This document shows, in pieces, positions 35,902-45,849 of a stretch of 64,000 bases of DNA (position 1 is its first letter; each line of letters starts with the position of its first letter). The position numbers were made by a program, and so were the translations under genes. The notes beneath the pieces are model-generated. The model ran no database searches. It was not told the origin of the DNA and saw only the letters and a list, made by a program, of their open reading frames with translations. The stretch is from Acidobacterium capsulatum ATCC 51196 (GTDB lineage: Bacteria; Acidobacteriota; Terriglobia; Terriglobales; Acidobacteriaceae): NCBI RefSeq assembly GCF_000022565.1, contig NC_012483.1, positions 3,782,001 to 3,846,000 of the forward strand, in the 5' to 3' direction.

Positions 35902-36633
35902 TTGGCCGAGGAGAAAAAGCGATCGTCCGCTTTGAATGAGATTGATCTGTTGCACGAGATTGGCAGCCGCATGGCGGCGGCCGATCCGTTTCACACCGTG
36001 CTCGAACGCATCATCGAACTGGTTACCGATGCCGTGCAGTGCGATTCCTGCTTTATCTATGTGCTTGACCGGGACCAGCTTGTTCTGCGCGCGTCCAAGA
36101 ATCCGCATACCGACATCGTGGATCATGTCTCACTTTCAATGGGACAGGGCATTACGGGATGGGTGGCCACGCACAAACAGGTGGTGGCGATTCCCGCCAA
36201 GGCGTCGAGCGATCCCCGTTTTGCCCGGCTCAGCAACCTGCCAGAAGACCGCTTTGAAGCATTTCTTTCGGTGCCTGTGTTGTGCCGGGGCAAGCTCGTG
36301 GGCGTCATCAATGTGCAGCATCGCCAGCCGCACCCGCATTCCCAGCAGGAGATTCGCCTGATCACCATGCTCGGCTATCTTGTGGGCGCTGAGGTCGAGC
36401 TGGCGCGCATGGAGTTTGAGAAGGCGCAGCTTGCCGGGCAGTTGGAGACGCGCAAGATCATGGAGCGAGCCAAGGGAATCCTGCAGCGCGAACTGAACGT
36501 GGATGAAGAAGCGGCTTATCTCGCCCTGCAAAAGCAGAGCCGGCAGCGTCGCAAGCCGATTAAAGAGATTGCTGAGGCCATCATCCTCATGGACGATCTG
36601 CGTCGCGGAAAGAGCATCACCGCAAAGAAATAG
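35902..36633 (+). CDS. GAF-ANTAR regulator
   Basis: A 243-residue protein with a GAF sensor domain (about 15-170; GITGWVATHKQ and GVINVQHR are typical) and a C-terminal ANTAR RNA-binding domain (about 180-235; MERAKGILQ and AYLALQKQS). ANTAR proteins act as antiterminators by binding paired hairpins in leader RNAs. The start is TTG with AAGGAGGG upstream. It ends only 4 bases from the convergent transglutaminase gene of the Anbu cluster. The signal and RNA targets are unknown. Confidence 0.87.
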   Translation: MAEEKKRSSALNEIDLLHEIGSRMAAADPFHTVLERIIELVTDAVQCDSCFIYVLDRDQLVLRASKNPHTDIVDHVSLSMGQGITGWVATHKQVVAIPAKASSDPRFARLSNLPEDRFEAFLSVPVLCRGKLVGVINVQHRQPHPHSQQEIRLITMLGYLVGAEVELARMEFEKAQLAGQLETRKIMERAKGILQRELNVDEEAAYLALQKQSRQRRKPIKEIAEAIILMDDLRRGKSITAKK

Positions 36634-36637
36634 CGCT

Positions 36638-37636
36638 CTACTGCTGCTGCTGCTGTTGTTGTTGCTCAATCTGTTGCAGTTGCAGAATGGGCGAGGCCTG
36701 CGGCAGCAGTTCCTGCGCACGCTCTACGTGAATCGACCAGTCTTCGGGAATTGGCCAGTCCTGGTCGAGTGCGGGCGCGGATTCATGTGCGGAAACCTGC
36801 ACGGCAACATGTAATTCTTCAGCGCTGGTGCCGCGGTACACGCCACGCGTAGGGGGGACATCAGCATAGTCGCGGCCGAGCGCTGTGCGGATATGGGAGT
36901 CATGCGCAAGCAGGTTGTTGGTCGGGTCAAAGCTCACCCATCCCAGATGCGGCAGAAAAGCGTCTACCCAGGCGTGAGTGGCGAGAGGCAGCTGCCTCTC
37001 CTTCTCAACACGGGAGTGATGCTGATAGCCGCTGACGTAACGGCAAGGGACCCCCAGATGTCGCACCAGGGCGATCATCGTGTGGGCATAGTCCTGGCAG
37101 ACGCCCTGGCGTTGCGCAATTGCTTCGTCAATGCTGGAGTCCACACGGGTACTCTGCGGCGCGTATTCAAAATATTCGTGCAGCCGTGCGTTCAACTCAC
37201 GTAGCAGCGTCATCGGGTCATCGCGGCGTCGTACTTCCAGTTCCTGGGCCAGCGCCAACAAGCGCGGAGTGGGCAGAGCAAATCTGCTCGGCAGCAACAT
37301 CTCCCAGTAGTCGCCCTGTGCCACCAGCTTGTCGAGCAGTTGCCAGTCGTCGGCTGCCAGTTTCTCGGGGACGGGAGCAAGCTGCTGCATCTCGATAAGT
37401 GATTCCGCAATGATCACCAGCGTGTCGTGCTCTGCTGGAATATCAAAATGATGCACGCTGTTGCCCAGATGGTCCCGGTAAGAAAAGACGCGGCAGCGTG
37501 GGCTCACTGACAACGCAAAGTGCAGGCAGCGCTGGTTCGTATCCGTTCGGGGATGCATCCGGGTCTCCATCAGCGTCTCGCAGATGGGGCTCGCATACTG
37601 AAATCGGGTGAGATGGCGAATCGAATAAAAATACAT
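36638..37636 (-). CDS. Transglutaminase-like cysteine peptidase, Anbu cluster
   Basis: A 332-residue protein with an N-terminal bacterial transglutaminase-associated domain (about 1-85) and a transglutaminase core. The catalytic triad is in GVCQDYAH (Cys), THAWVDAF (His) and FDPTNN (Asp). It accompanies ATP-grasp and alpha-E proteins in a conserved cluster thought to make or break peptide-like linkages. It ends with eight glutamines encoded by CAA3-CAG5, a tail not usual for the family. It follows the alpha-E gene by 11 bases. Confidence 0.88.
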   Translation of the reverse strand: MYFYSIRHLTRFQYASPICETLMETRMHPRTDTNQRCLHFALSVSPRCRVFSYRDHLGNSVHHFDIPAEHDTLVIIAESLIEMQQLAPVPEKLAADDWQLLDKLVAQGDYWEMLLPSRFALPTPRLLALAQELEVRRRDDPMTLLRELNARLHEYFEYAPQSTRVDSSIDEAIAQRQGVCQDYAHTMIALVRHLGVPCRYVSGYQHHSRVEKERQLPLATHAWVDAFLPHLGWVSFDPTNNLLAHDSHIRTALGRDYADVPPTRGVYRGTSAEELHVAVQVSAHESAPALDQDWPIPEDWSIHVERAQELLPQASPILQLQQIEQQQQQQQQ

Positions 37637-37647
37637 ACGCGCTCCGG

Positions 37648-38604
37648 TTACATGGCCAACGCCGTGTCAATGGAATAGCTGATATAGAGCCGATAGATCA
37701 GCTCCTGAATCATTCGGCATTGATCGAGCACCTGGCGCAGATAGGCCGCGGCGTCCTGCTCGATGATTTCACCGATCTGCGCGAAGCTGAGAGAAGCCCG
37801 CAGACGACCCGCGCGGCGTGCCAGTTCATCGGCGCTGGCGCGATGGCTGTCCTGTTCAATGCCCGCCAGTGCTTCGACAATCGAATTTACCGAATACCAC
37901 AGCGAATGCGGAAAGCGTCGATGAAGCAGCAGGAATTCCAGAATGCGCTCCGGGGTCAGGTCCGCGGTGTACACCGTACAGTAGGACTCGAAAGCGGCAC
38001 AGCACCGCAGCAGGCCCACCCATTCGACATACTGGCCGGCATCGGCAAAGAGATCGCGATTTGAGAAGAACTCGCGGTAGTACAGTTCCAGCAGCGTAGC
38101 GGTCTGCATGGCCCGCTCCATATAGCGTCCGGCCCGAATGAACTGCCAGCCTTCTCCATGGGTCATGGTCGTGTCGGTGACGCCCTGAAAGAGATGAACG
38201 CCATCGAGGATGGTCTGCATGGCGTCAGAAACCATGGCCGGGCGTCCGGAGAGATGCATCTCGCAGAGATGGTGATATAGGCTGTTCAGCTTCTGCCATT
38301 GTTCGCTGCTGAGTTCGTCGCGCACCTGACGTGCGCTCTCTCGCGCCAGCGCCACACAGGCCGCTGCCGAGGCGCGATTACCCATGTCAAAAATCAGCGA
38401 CTCAATGGTCGTGTCGCCGTCGGTTTCCTCCAGGCCAGCCGGGTTGCTGAAGGCCTGCAGCACGCGCCGCCAACGCGTCTCCCTGCGGGTGTGTGAACCT
38501 TCCAGCATCAGGTTCATGTTCACGTCCACAATCCGGAGGGTGTTTTCGGCGCGCTCCAGATAGCGGCCTATCCAGTACATGCTGTCTGCTACCCGGGAGA
38601 GCAT
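37648..38604 (-). CDS. Alpha-E domain protein
   Basis: A 318-residue all-helical alpha-E protein (COG2307). The start MLSRVADSMYWIGRYLERAE is the family hallmark; the ATG at 38604 comes two bases after the ATP-grasp stop codon. The function is not known biochemically; it always travels with circularly permuted ATP-grasp and transglutaminase-like proteins. An upstream ATG at 38625 overlaps the previous gene and is less likely. Confidence 0.87.
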   Translation of the reverse strand: MLSRVADSMYWIGRYLERAENTLRIVDVNMNLMLEGSHTRRETRWRRVLQAFSNPAGLEETDGDTTIESLIFDMGNRASAAACVALARESARQVRDELSSEQWQKLNSLYHHLCEMHLSGRPAMVSDAMQTILDGVHLFQGVTDTTMTHGEGWQFIRAGRYMERAMQTATLLELYYREFFSNRDLFADAGQYVEWVGLLRCCAAFESYCTVYTADLTPERILEFLLLHRRFPHSLWYSVNSIVEALAGIEQDSHRASADELARRAGRLRASLSFAQIGEIIEQDAAAYLRQVLDQCRMIQELIYRLYISYSIDTALAM

Positions 38605-38606
38605 GG

Positions 38607-40073
38607 CTATTCTTCCAGTACCCATGTGTCCTTGCTTCCTCCCCCCTGCGATGAGTTGACCACCAGTGAGCCCTTTTGCAGCGCAACGCGCGTCAGTCCG
38701 CCTGGTGCAATGTGAATCTGATCTCCGTAGAGAATGTAAGGTCTGAGGTCGACGTGCCGAGGCTCGATGCGATCGCCCATGAGACAGGGTGCGCGAGAAA
38801 ACGTCAGAGTTGGTTGCGCGATAAAGTTGCGCGGGTTGGCATTGATGGCGTCCCGAAAGCGGGTGCGCTGCTCCGGGGTGCTGTGCGGCCCAATCAGCAT
38901 GCCATAGCCGCCTGATTCGCCCACAGGTTTGACTACCATTGATGCCAGATTGGCGAGCACGTGCTCCCGCTGCACATCATCGGAAAGCAGAAAGGTCTCG
39001 ACGTTGTTGAGCAGAGGTTCTTCGCCGAGATAATAGCGAATGATGCGTGGAACATAGGCATAGATCGCCTTGTCGTCGGCCACCCCAGTCCCGAATGCAT
39101 TGGCAATCGTTACATTTCCTGAACGGTAAGCATTCAGCAGGCCGGCTACGCCAAGGATGGAATCAGGGCGGAAAGCGAGCGGATCGCTGAAGTCGTCATC
39201 GACGCGGCGATAGATCACATCCACCCGGCGCAGCCCCGCCGTGGTGCGCATGTAGACGAAGTTGTCATGCACCAGAAGGTCGCGTCCCTCCACCAGTTCT
39301 ATGCCCATCTGACGCGCCAGATAGGTGTGCTCAAAGTAGGCGGAGTTATAGGAGCCGGGCGTCAGCAGCACAATCGTTGGCTCCGGGCGGCTTTCTGGTG
39401 CGAGCGAGCGCAGCGTACTCAGGAGCATCTGCGCATAGTGATCGATGGGGCGAACCCGATATTTGCGAAAGAGCTGCGGCAGCGTTCGCTTCATCGCCCG
39501 GCGGTTGGTCAGCATATAAGAGACCCCGCTTGGCACGCGCAGATTGTCCTCAAGAACCACGAATTCGCCCGTGCTCAGGCGTAGTAAGTCCGATCCGGTC
39601 ACAGCGATATAGATATTTCGAGGCACCTGCAGGCCTCGCATCTCGCGGCGAAAATGACGGCAGGTATACACAATTTCCCGCGGCACCACGCCGTCGTTGA
39701 GAATCTTGCCTTCGTGATAGATGTCTCGCAGGAACAAGTTCAGCGCCATAATGCGCTGCTCCAGACCCTTGGAGATGATCTCCCACTCCTGGTGCGTAAC
39801 AATGCGCGGCAGCAGATCGTAGGGGAAGATGCGCTCGGTACCCTCTTCGCGCCCGTAAACCGTGAAGGTAATGCCCTCCGTAAGAAAGGAGAGATCCGCC
39901 GAACGCTTGCGCGCCTCCAATTCCTCTGCGGGCATTGCTAGAAAGGCCTTCAGCAGTTCGCGATACTCCGGCCTGGGCTCGCCTGACCGGTTGAACATTT
40001 CATCGAAGGCATCGTCGAGCGGGTATTGCTCCAACGCGCGGCTGTTGGACGGCAATAAATCGGAGGGGGTCAT
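38607..40073 (-). CDS. Circularly permuted ATP-grasp protein
   Basis: A 488-residue protein (COG2308). It has [20 protein letters not shown] near the N-terminus, an internal [15 protein letters not shown], and [14 protein letters not shown], which looks like the ATP-grasp nucleotide loop. The order of core motifs is permuted compared with standard ATP-grasp ligases. Predicted to ligate amino acids or small peptides. It is the first gene of the minus-strand triple and is divergent from the Anbu gene. Confidence 0.88.
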   Translation of the reverse strand: MTPSDLLPSNSRALEQYPLDDAFDEMFNRSGEPRPEYRELLKAFLAMPAEELEARKRSADLSFLTEGITFTVYGREEGTERIFPYDLLPRIVTHQEWEIISKGLEQRIMALNLFLRDIYHEGKILNDGVVPREIVYTCRHFRREMRGLQVPRNIYIAVTGSDLLRLSTGEFVVLEDNLRVPSGVSYMLTNRRAMKRTLPQLFRKYRVRPIDHYAQMLLSTLRSLAPESRPEPTIVLLTPGSYNSAYFEHTYLARQMGIELVEGRDLLVHDNFVYMRTTAGLRRVDVIYRRVDDDFSDPLAFRPDSILGVAGLLNAYRSGNVTIANAFGTGVADDKAIYAYVPRIIRYYLGEEPLLNNVETFLLSDDVQREHVLANLASMVVKPVGESGGYGMLIGPHSTPEQRTRFRDAINANPRNFIAQPTLTFSRAPCLMGDRIEPRHVDLRPYILYGDQIHIAPGGLTRVALQKGSLVVNSSQGGGSKDTWVLEE

Positions 40074-40339
40074 ACGGCCGCCCCCGCCAACTGTTGCAGG
40101 GCGCTGCAGCAGACCAGAAAGGGAAGAAGCTCGGCCGCTGGACCGCTTCTGAAAATGGAAATGAAATCGACGTGCCCATGAGCTCTTTGCATCGCGCTAT
40201 CCTGTCTTTACCTTGGGGAAGACACACGGCGGTTTTGAGCTGAGGTGCGACGTGGAACGTCAGCGATTGCCTATTTAGTAGCAGCGTATGGCCCACAGTG
40301 CAAGCAGGAAATACAACGGAGACGGGTACAAGCATCGCC

Positions 40340-41095
40340 ATGACCTATTGCGTAGGCATTAAAACTCATCAGGGACTCCTTCTTGCGTCGGATTCGCGCA
40401 GCAATGCAGGCTACGACCAGGTCAACACCTGCCGCAAGATGTTCACCTTCGTAACGCCCGGTGAAAGAGCCATTGCCGTGCTCACCAGCGGAAGCCTTTC
40501 GCTCACGCAGTCCGTGACCACGATGCTTCGCCGCAGCTATCGCGCGGGGGAAGGGTTGGCGGCGGCCGCAACGTTTTACGATGCCGTGCGTGTGATTGGA
40601 GAGTGCATGCGGCAAGTCGCCGACCTCGACCGCGCGGCGCTGGAGAAAGACGGCCTGAACTTCAACATTCACATGCTGGTGGCCGGTCAGATACGGGGAG
40701 AGGAACCGCAGCTCTACATGGTCTATCCACAGGGAAACCCCCTCGCCGCAACGGCGGAGATGCCGTTTCTGCAGATCGGCGAGTACAAATACGGGCGGCC
40801 CATTATTGAGAGAGGCGTGGTCTACTCCGCCACCACTTTGGAATCAGCAGCGAAGTATGCATTGCTGTCCTTCGATGCGACCATGCGTTCCAACGTTACC
40901 GTCGGGCCCCCCATCGAAATGCTGCTCTACCGTTCCAACTCACTGGAGTTCGACGAGTACCGCAGCTTTGGAGCGGACGATCCTCTGATGCTTTCTATTC
41001 ATAGCCAGTGGGAGCATTCGCTGCGCCATGCGGTCGAGCAGTTGCCGGAGATTCCCTTCAAGGCATGCCTGCCCGGGACGCAGCCCGCGGAGTAG
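40340..41095 (+). CDS. Anbu proteasome-type peptidase
   Basis: A 251-residue Ntn hydrolase related to HslV and 20S proteasome beta subunits. The ATG at 40340 is chosen because the next residue is the catalytic threonine (MTYCVG), which must be N-terminal after Met removal; the following LLLASDSRSNAG is the family signature. Anbu assembles into open helical or ring-like structures. It lies divergent from the ATP-grasp/alpha-E/transglutaminase operon, the known partner cluster. Confidence 0.9.
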   Translation: MTYCVGIKTHQGLLLASDSRSNAGYDQVNTCRKMFTFVTPGERAIAVLTSGSLSLTQSVTTMLRRSYRAGEGLAAAATFYDAVRVIGECMRQVADLDRAALEKDGLNFNIHMLVAGQIRGEEPQLYMVYPQGNPLAATAEMPFLQIGEYKYGRPIIERGVVYSATTLESAAKYALLSFDATMRSNVTVGPPIEMLLYRSNSLEFDEYRSFGADDPLMLSIHSQWEHSLRHAVEQLPEIPFKACLPGTQPAE

Positions 41096-41149
41096 CGCGC
41101 TCAGGCTTCGTCGAGTGAAAACCGGCGCGACAGAAAACCAGCAGTCTTT

Positions 41150-41638
41150 TTAATAAGGCTGCTTGAAGGGGCTGGCATCCCAGGCCGCAAAGCTTGCCTG
41201 CGCCTCTTCACGCAGCAGTTCTTCGGCAGGCAGTGAGCGCTCGGCGGTCGGCAATGCCATCTCTCGATAGAGAAACGCATCATCAAAGCCGGCGCGTGCG
41301 GCGTCTTCTGCATTGGCTGCGAAGTAGATGCGGTCCAGGTGTGCCCAGTAGCAGGCGGCCAGGCACATGGGGCAGGGCTCTGAGCTGGTGTAGATCACGC
41401 ATCCCCGCAGTTCAAATACCCCCAGGTTGCGGCAGGCTGCGCGAATGGCATTCACCTCGGCATGCGCGGTGGGATCGTTTGTGGTGAAGACGCTGTTCGC
41501 GGCTTCGGCTACTACCTTATCCTCGCGAACAATGACCGCTCCGAACGGGCCGCCTTTGCCTGCCTGAACATTCTCAAGCGCGAGTGCGATGGCTCGCCGC
41601 AGAAAGGTTGCATGTGTCTGGTTCTCATTCGATGCCAT
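41150..41638 (-). CDS. Nucleoside deaminase (guanine/tRNA-adenosine type)
   Basis: A 162-residue zinc deaminase of the CDA fold. Zinc ligands are HAEVNAI and SEPCPMCLA. The ending SPFKQPY recalls guanine deaminases of the GuaD type (C-terminal Y), and NDPTAHAE is also shared by them, so guanine deaminase is favoured over TadA. The ATG at 41638 fits the family N-terminus. It is followed on the minus strand by a short gap; the next gene is a transporter fragment upstream. Confidence 0.82.
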   Translation of the reverse strand: MASNENQTHATFLRRAIALALENVQAGKGGPFGAVIVREDKVVAEAANSVFTTNDPTAHAEVNAIRAACRNLGVFELRGCVIYTSSEPCPMCLAACYWAHLDRIYFAANAEDAARAGFDDAFLYREMALPTAERSLPAEELLREEAQASFAAWDASPFKQPY

Positions 41639-41658
41639 CGACTTTGCCCTCTTTGCCT

Positions 41659-42033
41659 CTACCGCTTGCCCAGCAATACCAGCGAGACGCCCAGCGCCAC
41701 CAGAGCCACCCCAATCCAGCGTTGCCGCGTAACTTTCTCTTTCAGGAAGGTCACGCCGCCAAATACGCCGATCACGTAACTGAGCGCCGTCATGGGCACC
41801 ACAAAGCTCACCGGCAAAGCCGCCAGCGCGCCGAGCAGCGCAAAGAAGCCCGAAGCCATCATGGCCACGCCCAGCCACATCCAGGGCTCCCGCAGCGCAC
41901 GCAAAATCAGGCGCGCCAACTCGGCAGGATGAAAGCCCTTGGCTTCGCCCACTGACTTCATGGCTCGCGAAACGCACAACTCGCCTCCGGTGCCGGCCAC
42001 GACAATCAGGGCAAACAGAATGAAGTCTTTCAT
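41659..42033 (-). CDS. Small EamA/SMR-like membrane protein A
   Basis: A 124-residue protein with four predicted membrane helices. The C-terminal half (FVVPMTALSYVIGVFGGVTF and then LKEKVTRQRWIGVALVALGV) has the EamA/DMT pattern. Half-size members act as homo- or heterodimers. The preceding gene encodes a related protein one base away, so a two-subunit transporter is likely. The substrate is unknown. Confidence 0.75.
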   Translation of the reverse strand: MKDFILFALIVVAGTGGELCVSRAMKSVGEAKGFHPAELARLILRALREPWMWLGVAMMASGFFALLGALAALPVSFVVPMTALSYVIGVFGGVTFLKEKVTRQRWIGVALVALGVSLVLLGKR

Positions 42034-42034
42034 C

Positions 42035-42517
42035 TCAGGCCTGCTCCACTATTTCGGTGGCTGCTGCCGGGGGCGCGGCGGTTTTAGGGTTGGTGCGTCC
42101 CACTACGAAAACGCCGAGGCAAATGATGGCGATGCCGGTCCACTCGATCGGGCTGACATACTCTCTCAAGATCAGCCAACTCAGCAGTGCGGTGACGCCG
42201 TAGCCGAGCGAGGTGGCAGGCTGCACAAAGCTATAGTCGGCCCAGGAAAGCACCAGCGCGTAAGAGATGAACCAGCCGATCAGCGAAGCAACGCCGATCC
42301 AGATCGCCGGAGTGCTAAAGATATGCAGAGCCGTCAACCACAGCATGTTCAGTGGCCAAATGGCGAGCGTGCCAGCGTGCTTCATGCCCATGCCCAGCAT
42401 CACGTTGCCAAAGGGCATGGCCACAATGGTGACCAGCAGCATCAGGTAAGTCTTGAAAGGAAGAGCCGGGTGCGTCGTCTGCGCACTCCCGGGGTTGGGT
42501 ACTCGTTCAGTGGCCAC
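42035..42517 (-). CDS. Small EamA/SMR-like membrane protein B
   Basis: A 160-residue protein with four membrane helices and polar ends. The segment PATSLGYGVTALLSWLILRE followed by SPIEWTGIAIICLGVFVV matches the EamA fold and parallels its downstream neighbour. TGAG separates its stop from the next ATG. The two proteins probably pair like ArnE/ArnF. The substrate is unknown. Confidence 0.75.
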   Translation of the reverse strand: MATERVPNPGSAQTTHPALPFKTYLMLLVTIVAMPFGNVMLGMGMKHAGTLAIWPLNMLWLTALHIFSTPAIWIGVASLIGWFISYALVLSWADYSFVQPATSLGYGVTALLSWLILREYVSPIEWTGIAIICLGVFVVGRTNPKTAAPPAAATEIVEQA

Positions 42518-42600
42518 AGCTTCATCTTATAAGGAGGAGAAGATGCCGGCAGGAAAGAAGCAGGAGGGATGAGCGTGCTCTCGCCCATCCCCCATGTGAT

Positions 42601-44181
42601 CTAGTGCCGGAAGTGCCGCATGCCGGTTACAACCATGGCGATGCCGAGCCGGTCCGCGGCGGCAATGACGTCTTCATCGCGCACCGACCCTCCGGGCTGA
42701 ATCACCGCCGTCGCTCCTGAGGAGACGACAACTTCCAGGCCATCCGGGAAAGGAAAGAATGCGTCGGAAGCGGCCACGCAGCCCTGCAGCGGCAGCACGG
42801 CCTTCATGGCGCCAATCTTCGCGGCGTCCACGCGGCTCATCTGGCCAGCGCCTACGCCTATCGTCTGGCCGTCGCGCGCGTACACAATCGCATTCGACTT
42901 CACGTGCTTGCAGATCTTCCAGGCAAACAGCATCGAGGTCAGCTCGGCGTCCGTGGGCTGGCGCTGCGTGACCACCCGCAGCTCGCTCGCCGTGATGCGG
43001 CCCGTGTCAGCATCCTGCAGCAGCAGACCGCCGGAAACCTGCTTGATCACCTGCCCCGGCTGCGCGCTCTTCACTTCGATGAGGCGCAGATTCTTCTTCG
43101 CGGCAAAGCGCTCTTTGGCTTCGTCCGTGAAGCCCGGTGCCGCGATGGCCTCTACAAACAGTTTGGCAATCTCTTCGGCGGCTTCGCCATCTACCACGCG
43201 ATTGATGCCAATCACGCTGCCAAAGGCGGATACCGGATCCGTCGCAAGCGCCTTGCGATAGGCCTCAACGACTGACGCTCCAGTGGCCGCGCCGCAGGGA
43301 TTGGTGTGCTTGATAATCGCCACCATCGGCTCATCAAATTCCTGGGCCAGCTCCCAGCATGCGTCCAGATCCACCAGATTGTTGTAGCTCAGCTCCTTGC
43401 CCTGCAACTGCGTCGCCCCGGCAATGCCTGTTCCGCTGCCATCCGCATACAGCGCGGCGCGCTGGTGAGGATTCTCGCCATAACGCAACGGCATCGCCAA
43501 TGGATAAGCAATGCGCAGCGCCGCAGGGAATTCTGCTGGCTTGTCATCCTTCGTGTGTACCGGAGCCTCAGCCTCGGGCGCGGCAATCTTTTCGAGCGTG
43601 TTGGCAATGGCTGTATCATAAGCTGCCGTCGTGGCAAAGGCCTGCTTGGCCAGCCGCCAGCGGGTTTCCAGGCTCAGTGCGCCCTGATGTGCCTTTAGCT
43701 CTTCGGCCAGCGCGGCATAGTCGCCGGCTGAGGTCACGATGGCCACATCCTCAAAGTTCTTTGCTGCCGACCGCACCATCGAAGGGCCGCCAATGTCGAT
43801 GTTTTCAATCAGGTGGCCTACCGTTACGCCGGGCTTGGCGGCCGTCGCCTCAAAGGCGTACAGATTCACCACCACCATATCGATGGGCTCAATGCCGTGC
43901 GCCTCCACGGCGGCGCGATGCTCGGCATTGCCGCGAATGTGAAGAATACCGCCATGCACCTTCGGGTGCAGCGTTTTCACGCGCCCGTCGAGCATCTCAG
44001 GAAAGCCGGTCAGCTCTGAAATGTCGCGCACCGCAAGGCCTGCTTCCCGCAGGGTCCGCGCCGTTCCACCGGTTGAAACCAGCTCCACACCGTATGTGGT
44101 CAATGCTTGAGCAAATTCCACCAGCCCTGTCTTGTCGGTTACGCTCAACAGCGCCCGCTGTACCTTCTTCAAACCGGTCAC
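42601..44181 (-). CDS. purH: Bifunctional AICAR transformylase / IMP cyclohydrolase
   Basis: A 526-residue enzyme for the last two steps of purine synthesis. The N-terminal MGS-like IMP cyclohydrolase ([15 protein letters not shown], then STGGTARTL and [14 protein letters not shown]) is followed by the transformylase ([23 protein letters not shown]). The GTG at 44181 is chosen because AGGAGAG lies 6 bases upstream; an ATG at 44241 adds a non-homologous extension. No purine-type riboswitch was seen upstream. Confidence 0.92.
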   Translation of the reverse strand: MTGLKKVQRALLSVTDKTGLVEFAQALTTYGVELVSTGGTARTLREAGLAVRDISELTGFPEMLDGRVKTLHPKVHGGILHIRGNAEHRAAVEAHGIEPIDMVVVNLYAFEATAAKPGVTVGHLIENIDIGGPSMVRSAAKNFEDVAIVTSAGDYAALAEELKAHQGALSLETRWRLAKQAFATTAAYDTAIANTLEKIAAPEAEAPVHTKDDKPAEFPAALRIAYPLAMPLRYGENPHQRAALYADGSGTGIAGATQLQGKELSYNNLVDLDACWELAQEFDEPMVAIIKHTNPCGAATGASVVEAYRKALATDPVSAFGSVIGINRVVDGEAAEEIAKLFVEAIAAPGFTDEAKERFAAKKNLRLIEVKSAQPGQVIKQVSGGLLLQDADTGRITASELRVVTQRQPTDAELTSMLFAWKICKHVKSNAIVYARDGQTIGVGAGQMSRVDAAKIGAMKAVLPLQGCVAASDAFFPFPDGLEVVVSSGATAVIQPGGSVRDEDVIAAADRLGIAMVVTGMRHFRH

Positions 44182-44360
44182 GTCTCTCTCCTGATTATTT
44201 TGTCGGCAATCTTTGAAGCCAATACGACCGTCATCCTGCATTCAACATCCCATTTTACGAGACAGAACCAGGATGAATCGTTTGGACGCGCCGCTCCTCC
44301 GCGCTGGAGCCGGAGTTTGTCAGAGTAGTGCCCCTAACGATAGCCTGAAGAAAGAGATTT

Positions 44361-45260
44361 ATGCGGCGAGAGACAGGGCAGACATACAGAAACGGCATGG
44401 ACCAGTCGCCCGAGATTCTTCCGCCCGGTTCCTATCCGTCACAGGCGGAGCCGGACTACTACGCGGCATCCTCTGAGCCTACCTACACGCGTCCTCCGCA
44501 ACGCAGCCACTGGGCCATGGCTCCCGCCACCTACACCTTGGTGGGCATCAACTGCCTCGTCTACTTGTGGATGTGCCTGCGCGGTTTCTCGCCCTGGGCG
44601 CCAACCACTCTGCAGCTCTATTACAGCGGAGCGAACATCGGCCCCCTTGTGCTGGCACACCATCAGTGGTGGCGGCTCATCACCGCCATGTTTGTGCATG
44701 GCGGCATCATTCACCTGGGCGTGAATATGTGGTGCCTCTGGAACCTCGGTCTGCTCGCCGAGCCGCTGATGGGGCCTGTCGGCGTCTTTGCTGCCTATCT
44801 GCTCACGGGGTATGCCGGCGATATCCTCAGCGTGGCCCGGCATCCTGGTGTGGGCGGTGGTCCACAGGGAGTGGTCTCGGTCGGTGCCTCTGGCGCCATC
44901 TTTGGTCTGGCTGGAGTGCTGATCATCCTGCTCAAGTCGCCGCTGTTGCCGATTCCCAAGGCTGATCTGAACAAGCTGCGCCGCAGCGTCATCTGGTTTG
45001 CAGTGCTGAACCTGGTGCTGGATGCCGGCATCGATTTCAGCCACTTCTTCATTCAGGTCGACAACATGGCCCACATCGGGGGATTCCTTTCGGGCATGGC
45101 TCTCGGTCTGCCGATGGTGCCACGTATCGGTTCGCGGCCAGAGATCTTTCGTACCCGGCGCAAGCTGGCGATCGTTGGTGTCACTTTCCTGCTGCTGCTG
45201 CTGACTTTCGGAGTCTATTCGTTCTGGATGGGGCACGGAAGCACGCCAAGGATGCGATAG
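44361..45260 (+). CDS. Rhomboid intramembrane serine protease
   Basis: A 299-residue membrane protease. A proline-rich cytosolic N-terminus precedes at least six helices. The catalytic serine is in GASGAIFG and the histidine in MAHIGGFLSG; the L1-loop WR motif (WWRLITAMFVHGG) is present. The start is uncertain: ATG 44361 or 44397. It is divergent from purH. The substrates are unknown. Confidence 0.87.
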   Translation: MRRETGQTYRNGMDQSPEILPPGSYPSQAEPDYYAASSEPTYTRPPQRSHWAMAPATYTLVGINCLVYLWMCLRGFSPWAPTTLQLYYSGANIGPLVLAHHQWWRLITAMFVHGGIIHLGVNMWCLWNLGLLAEPLMGPVGVFAAYLLTGYAGDILSVARHPGVGGGPQGVVSVGASGAIFGLAGVLIILLKSPLLPIPKADLNKLRRSVIWFAVLNLVLDAGIDFSHFFIQVDNMAHIGGFLSGMALGLPMVPRIGSRPEIFRTRRKLAIVGVTFLLLLLTFGVYSFWMGHGSTPRMR

Positions 45261-45330
45261 CCATACACAGGTACAGGCCGGGCCGGGGAGATACTCACCC
45301 GGCCCGCCAGTTTATGAATCGGAAGCGTGG

Positions 45331-45681
45331 TTACTTGGCTGCTGTGGCTGCGAACTTCTTTACCATTGCCAGCAGCAGTTTGCGGTCACTGTCATTGAGG
45401 TTTGAGGAATAGCGTCGGATCTGGGTAAGAAAGCGCAATTCATCGTCCGTGAGTTTCTGCGTGTTCAACTCGCGCCCTAGCGAGTCTTCCGCAAAAAACT
45501 GGGCCAGCGGCAGGTCGAGTGCTCCGGCAATCTTGGCCAAGGTGTCCAGCGAAGGAACGGTGTGACCGTTCTCCACCCGGGAAAGATAACAGCGCAACAG
45601 TCCCGTTCTCTTTTCGATGTCCCCCTGCGATAAGCCCTTCTGCAGCCTGTATCCCCGGATTGTCATGCCAATTTTCATCAT
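45331..45681 (-). CDS. XRE-family regulator
   Basis: A 116-residue protein with a Cro/C1 HTH (MTIRGYRLQKGLSQGDIEKR, then CYLSRVENGHTVPSLDTL) and a C-terminal helical part ending KKFAATAAK. The ATG at 45681 is preferred; the frame continues to 45777 with unlikely residues. It stands alone between the rhomboid and dienelactone hydrolase genes. This compact form with an LT..EL..L...R tail is common in Acidobacteria; the target is unknown. Confidence 0.8.
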   Translation of the reverse strand: MMKIGMTIRGYRLQKGLSQGDIEKRTGLLRCYLSRVENGHTVPSLDTLAKIAGALDLPLAQFFAEDSLGRELNTQKLTDDELRFLTQIRRYSSNLNDSDRKLLLAMVKKFAATAAK

Positions 45682-45849
45682 TTTTGCTCTTGCCTGTACT
45701 TTCCCCTCGCTTGTGTTGGCGACAGAGCCGTGCGAGGTGTTGGCTGCATAGTTAACACGCCACAGAGGCGCATGCAAGAAGTATTTTCATCCGATGCGTC
45801 TTTTTGCTAATTTCAAACGTCTAGCACCGGCCAATGCGTCTTCTGAGCG

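Noticed and set aside
36638-36670. CAG/CAA run as a phase-variable repeat
   Set aside because: Changes in a trinucleotide run would alter length only, not frame; the run is also mixed CAA/CAG, which slows slippage.
44272-44283. ATCGTTTGG sequence upstream of the rhomboid gene as another LacI operator
   Set aside because: Shares only the 7-base core, lacks the flanking AC(C/T)(A/G)G, and the gene has no link to fucose use.
44182-44360. Purine or ZTP riboswitch upstream of purH
   Set aside because: The conserved core sequences of those classes are absent.
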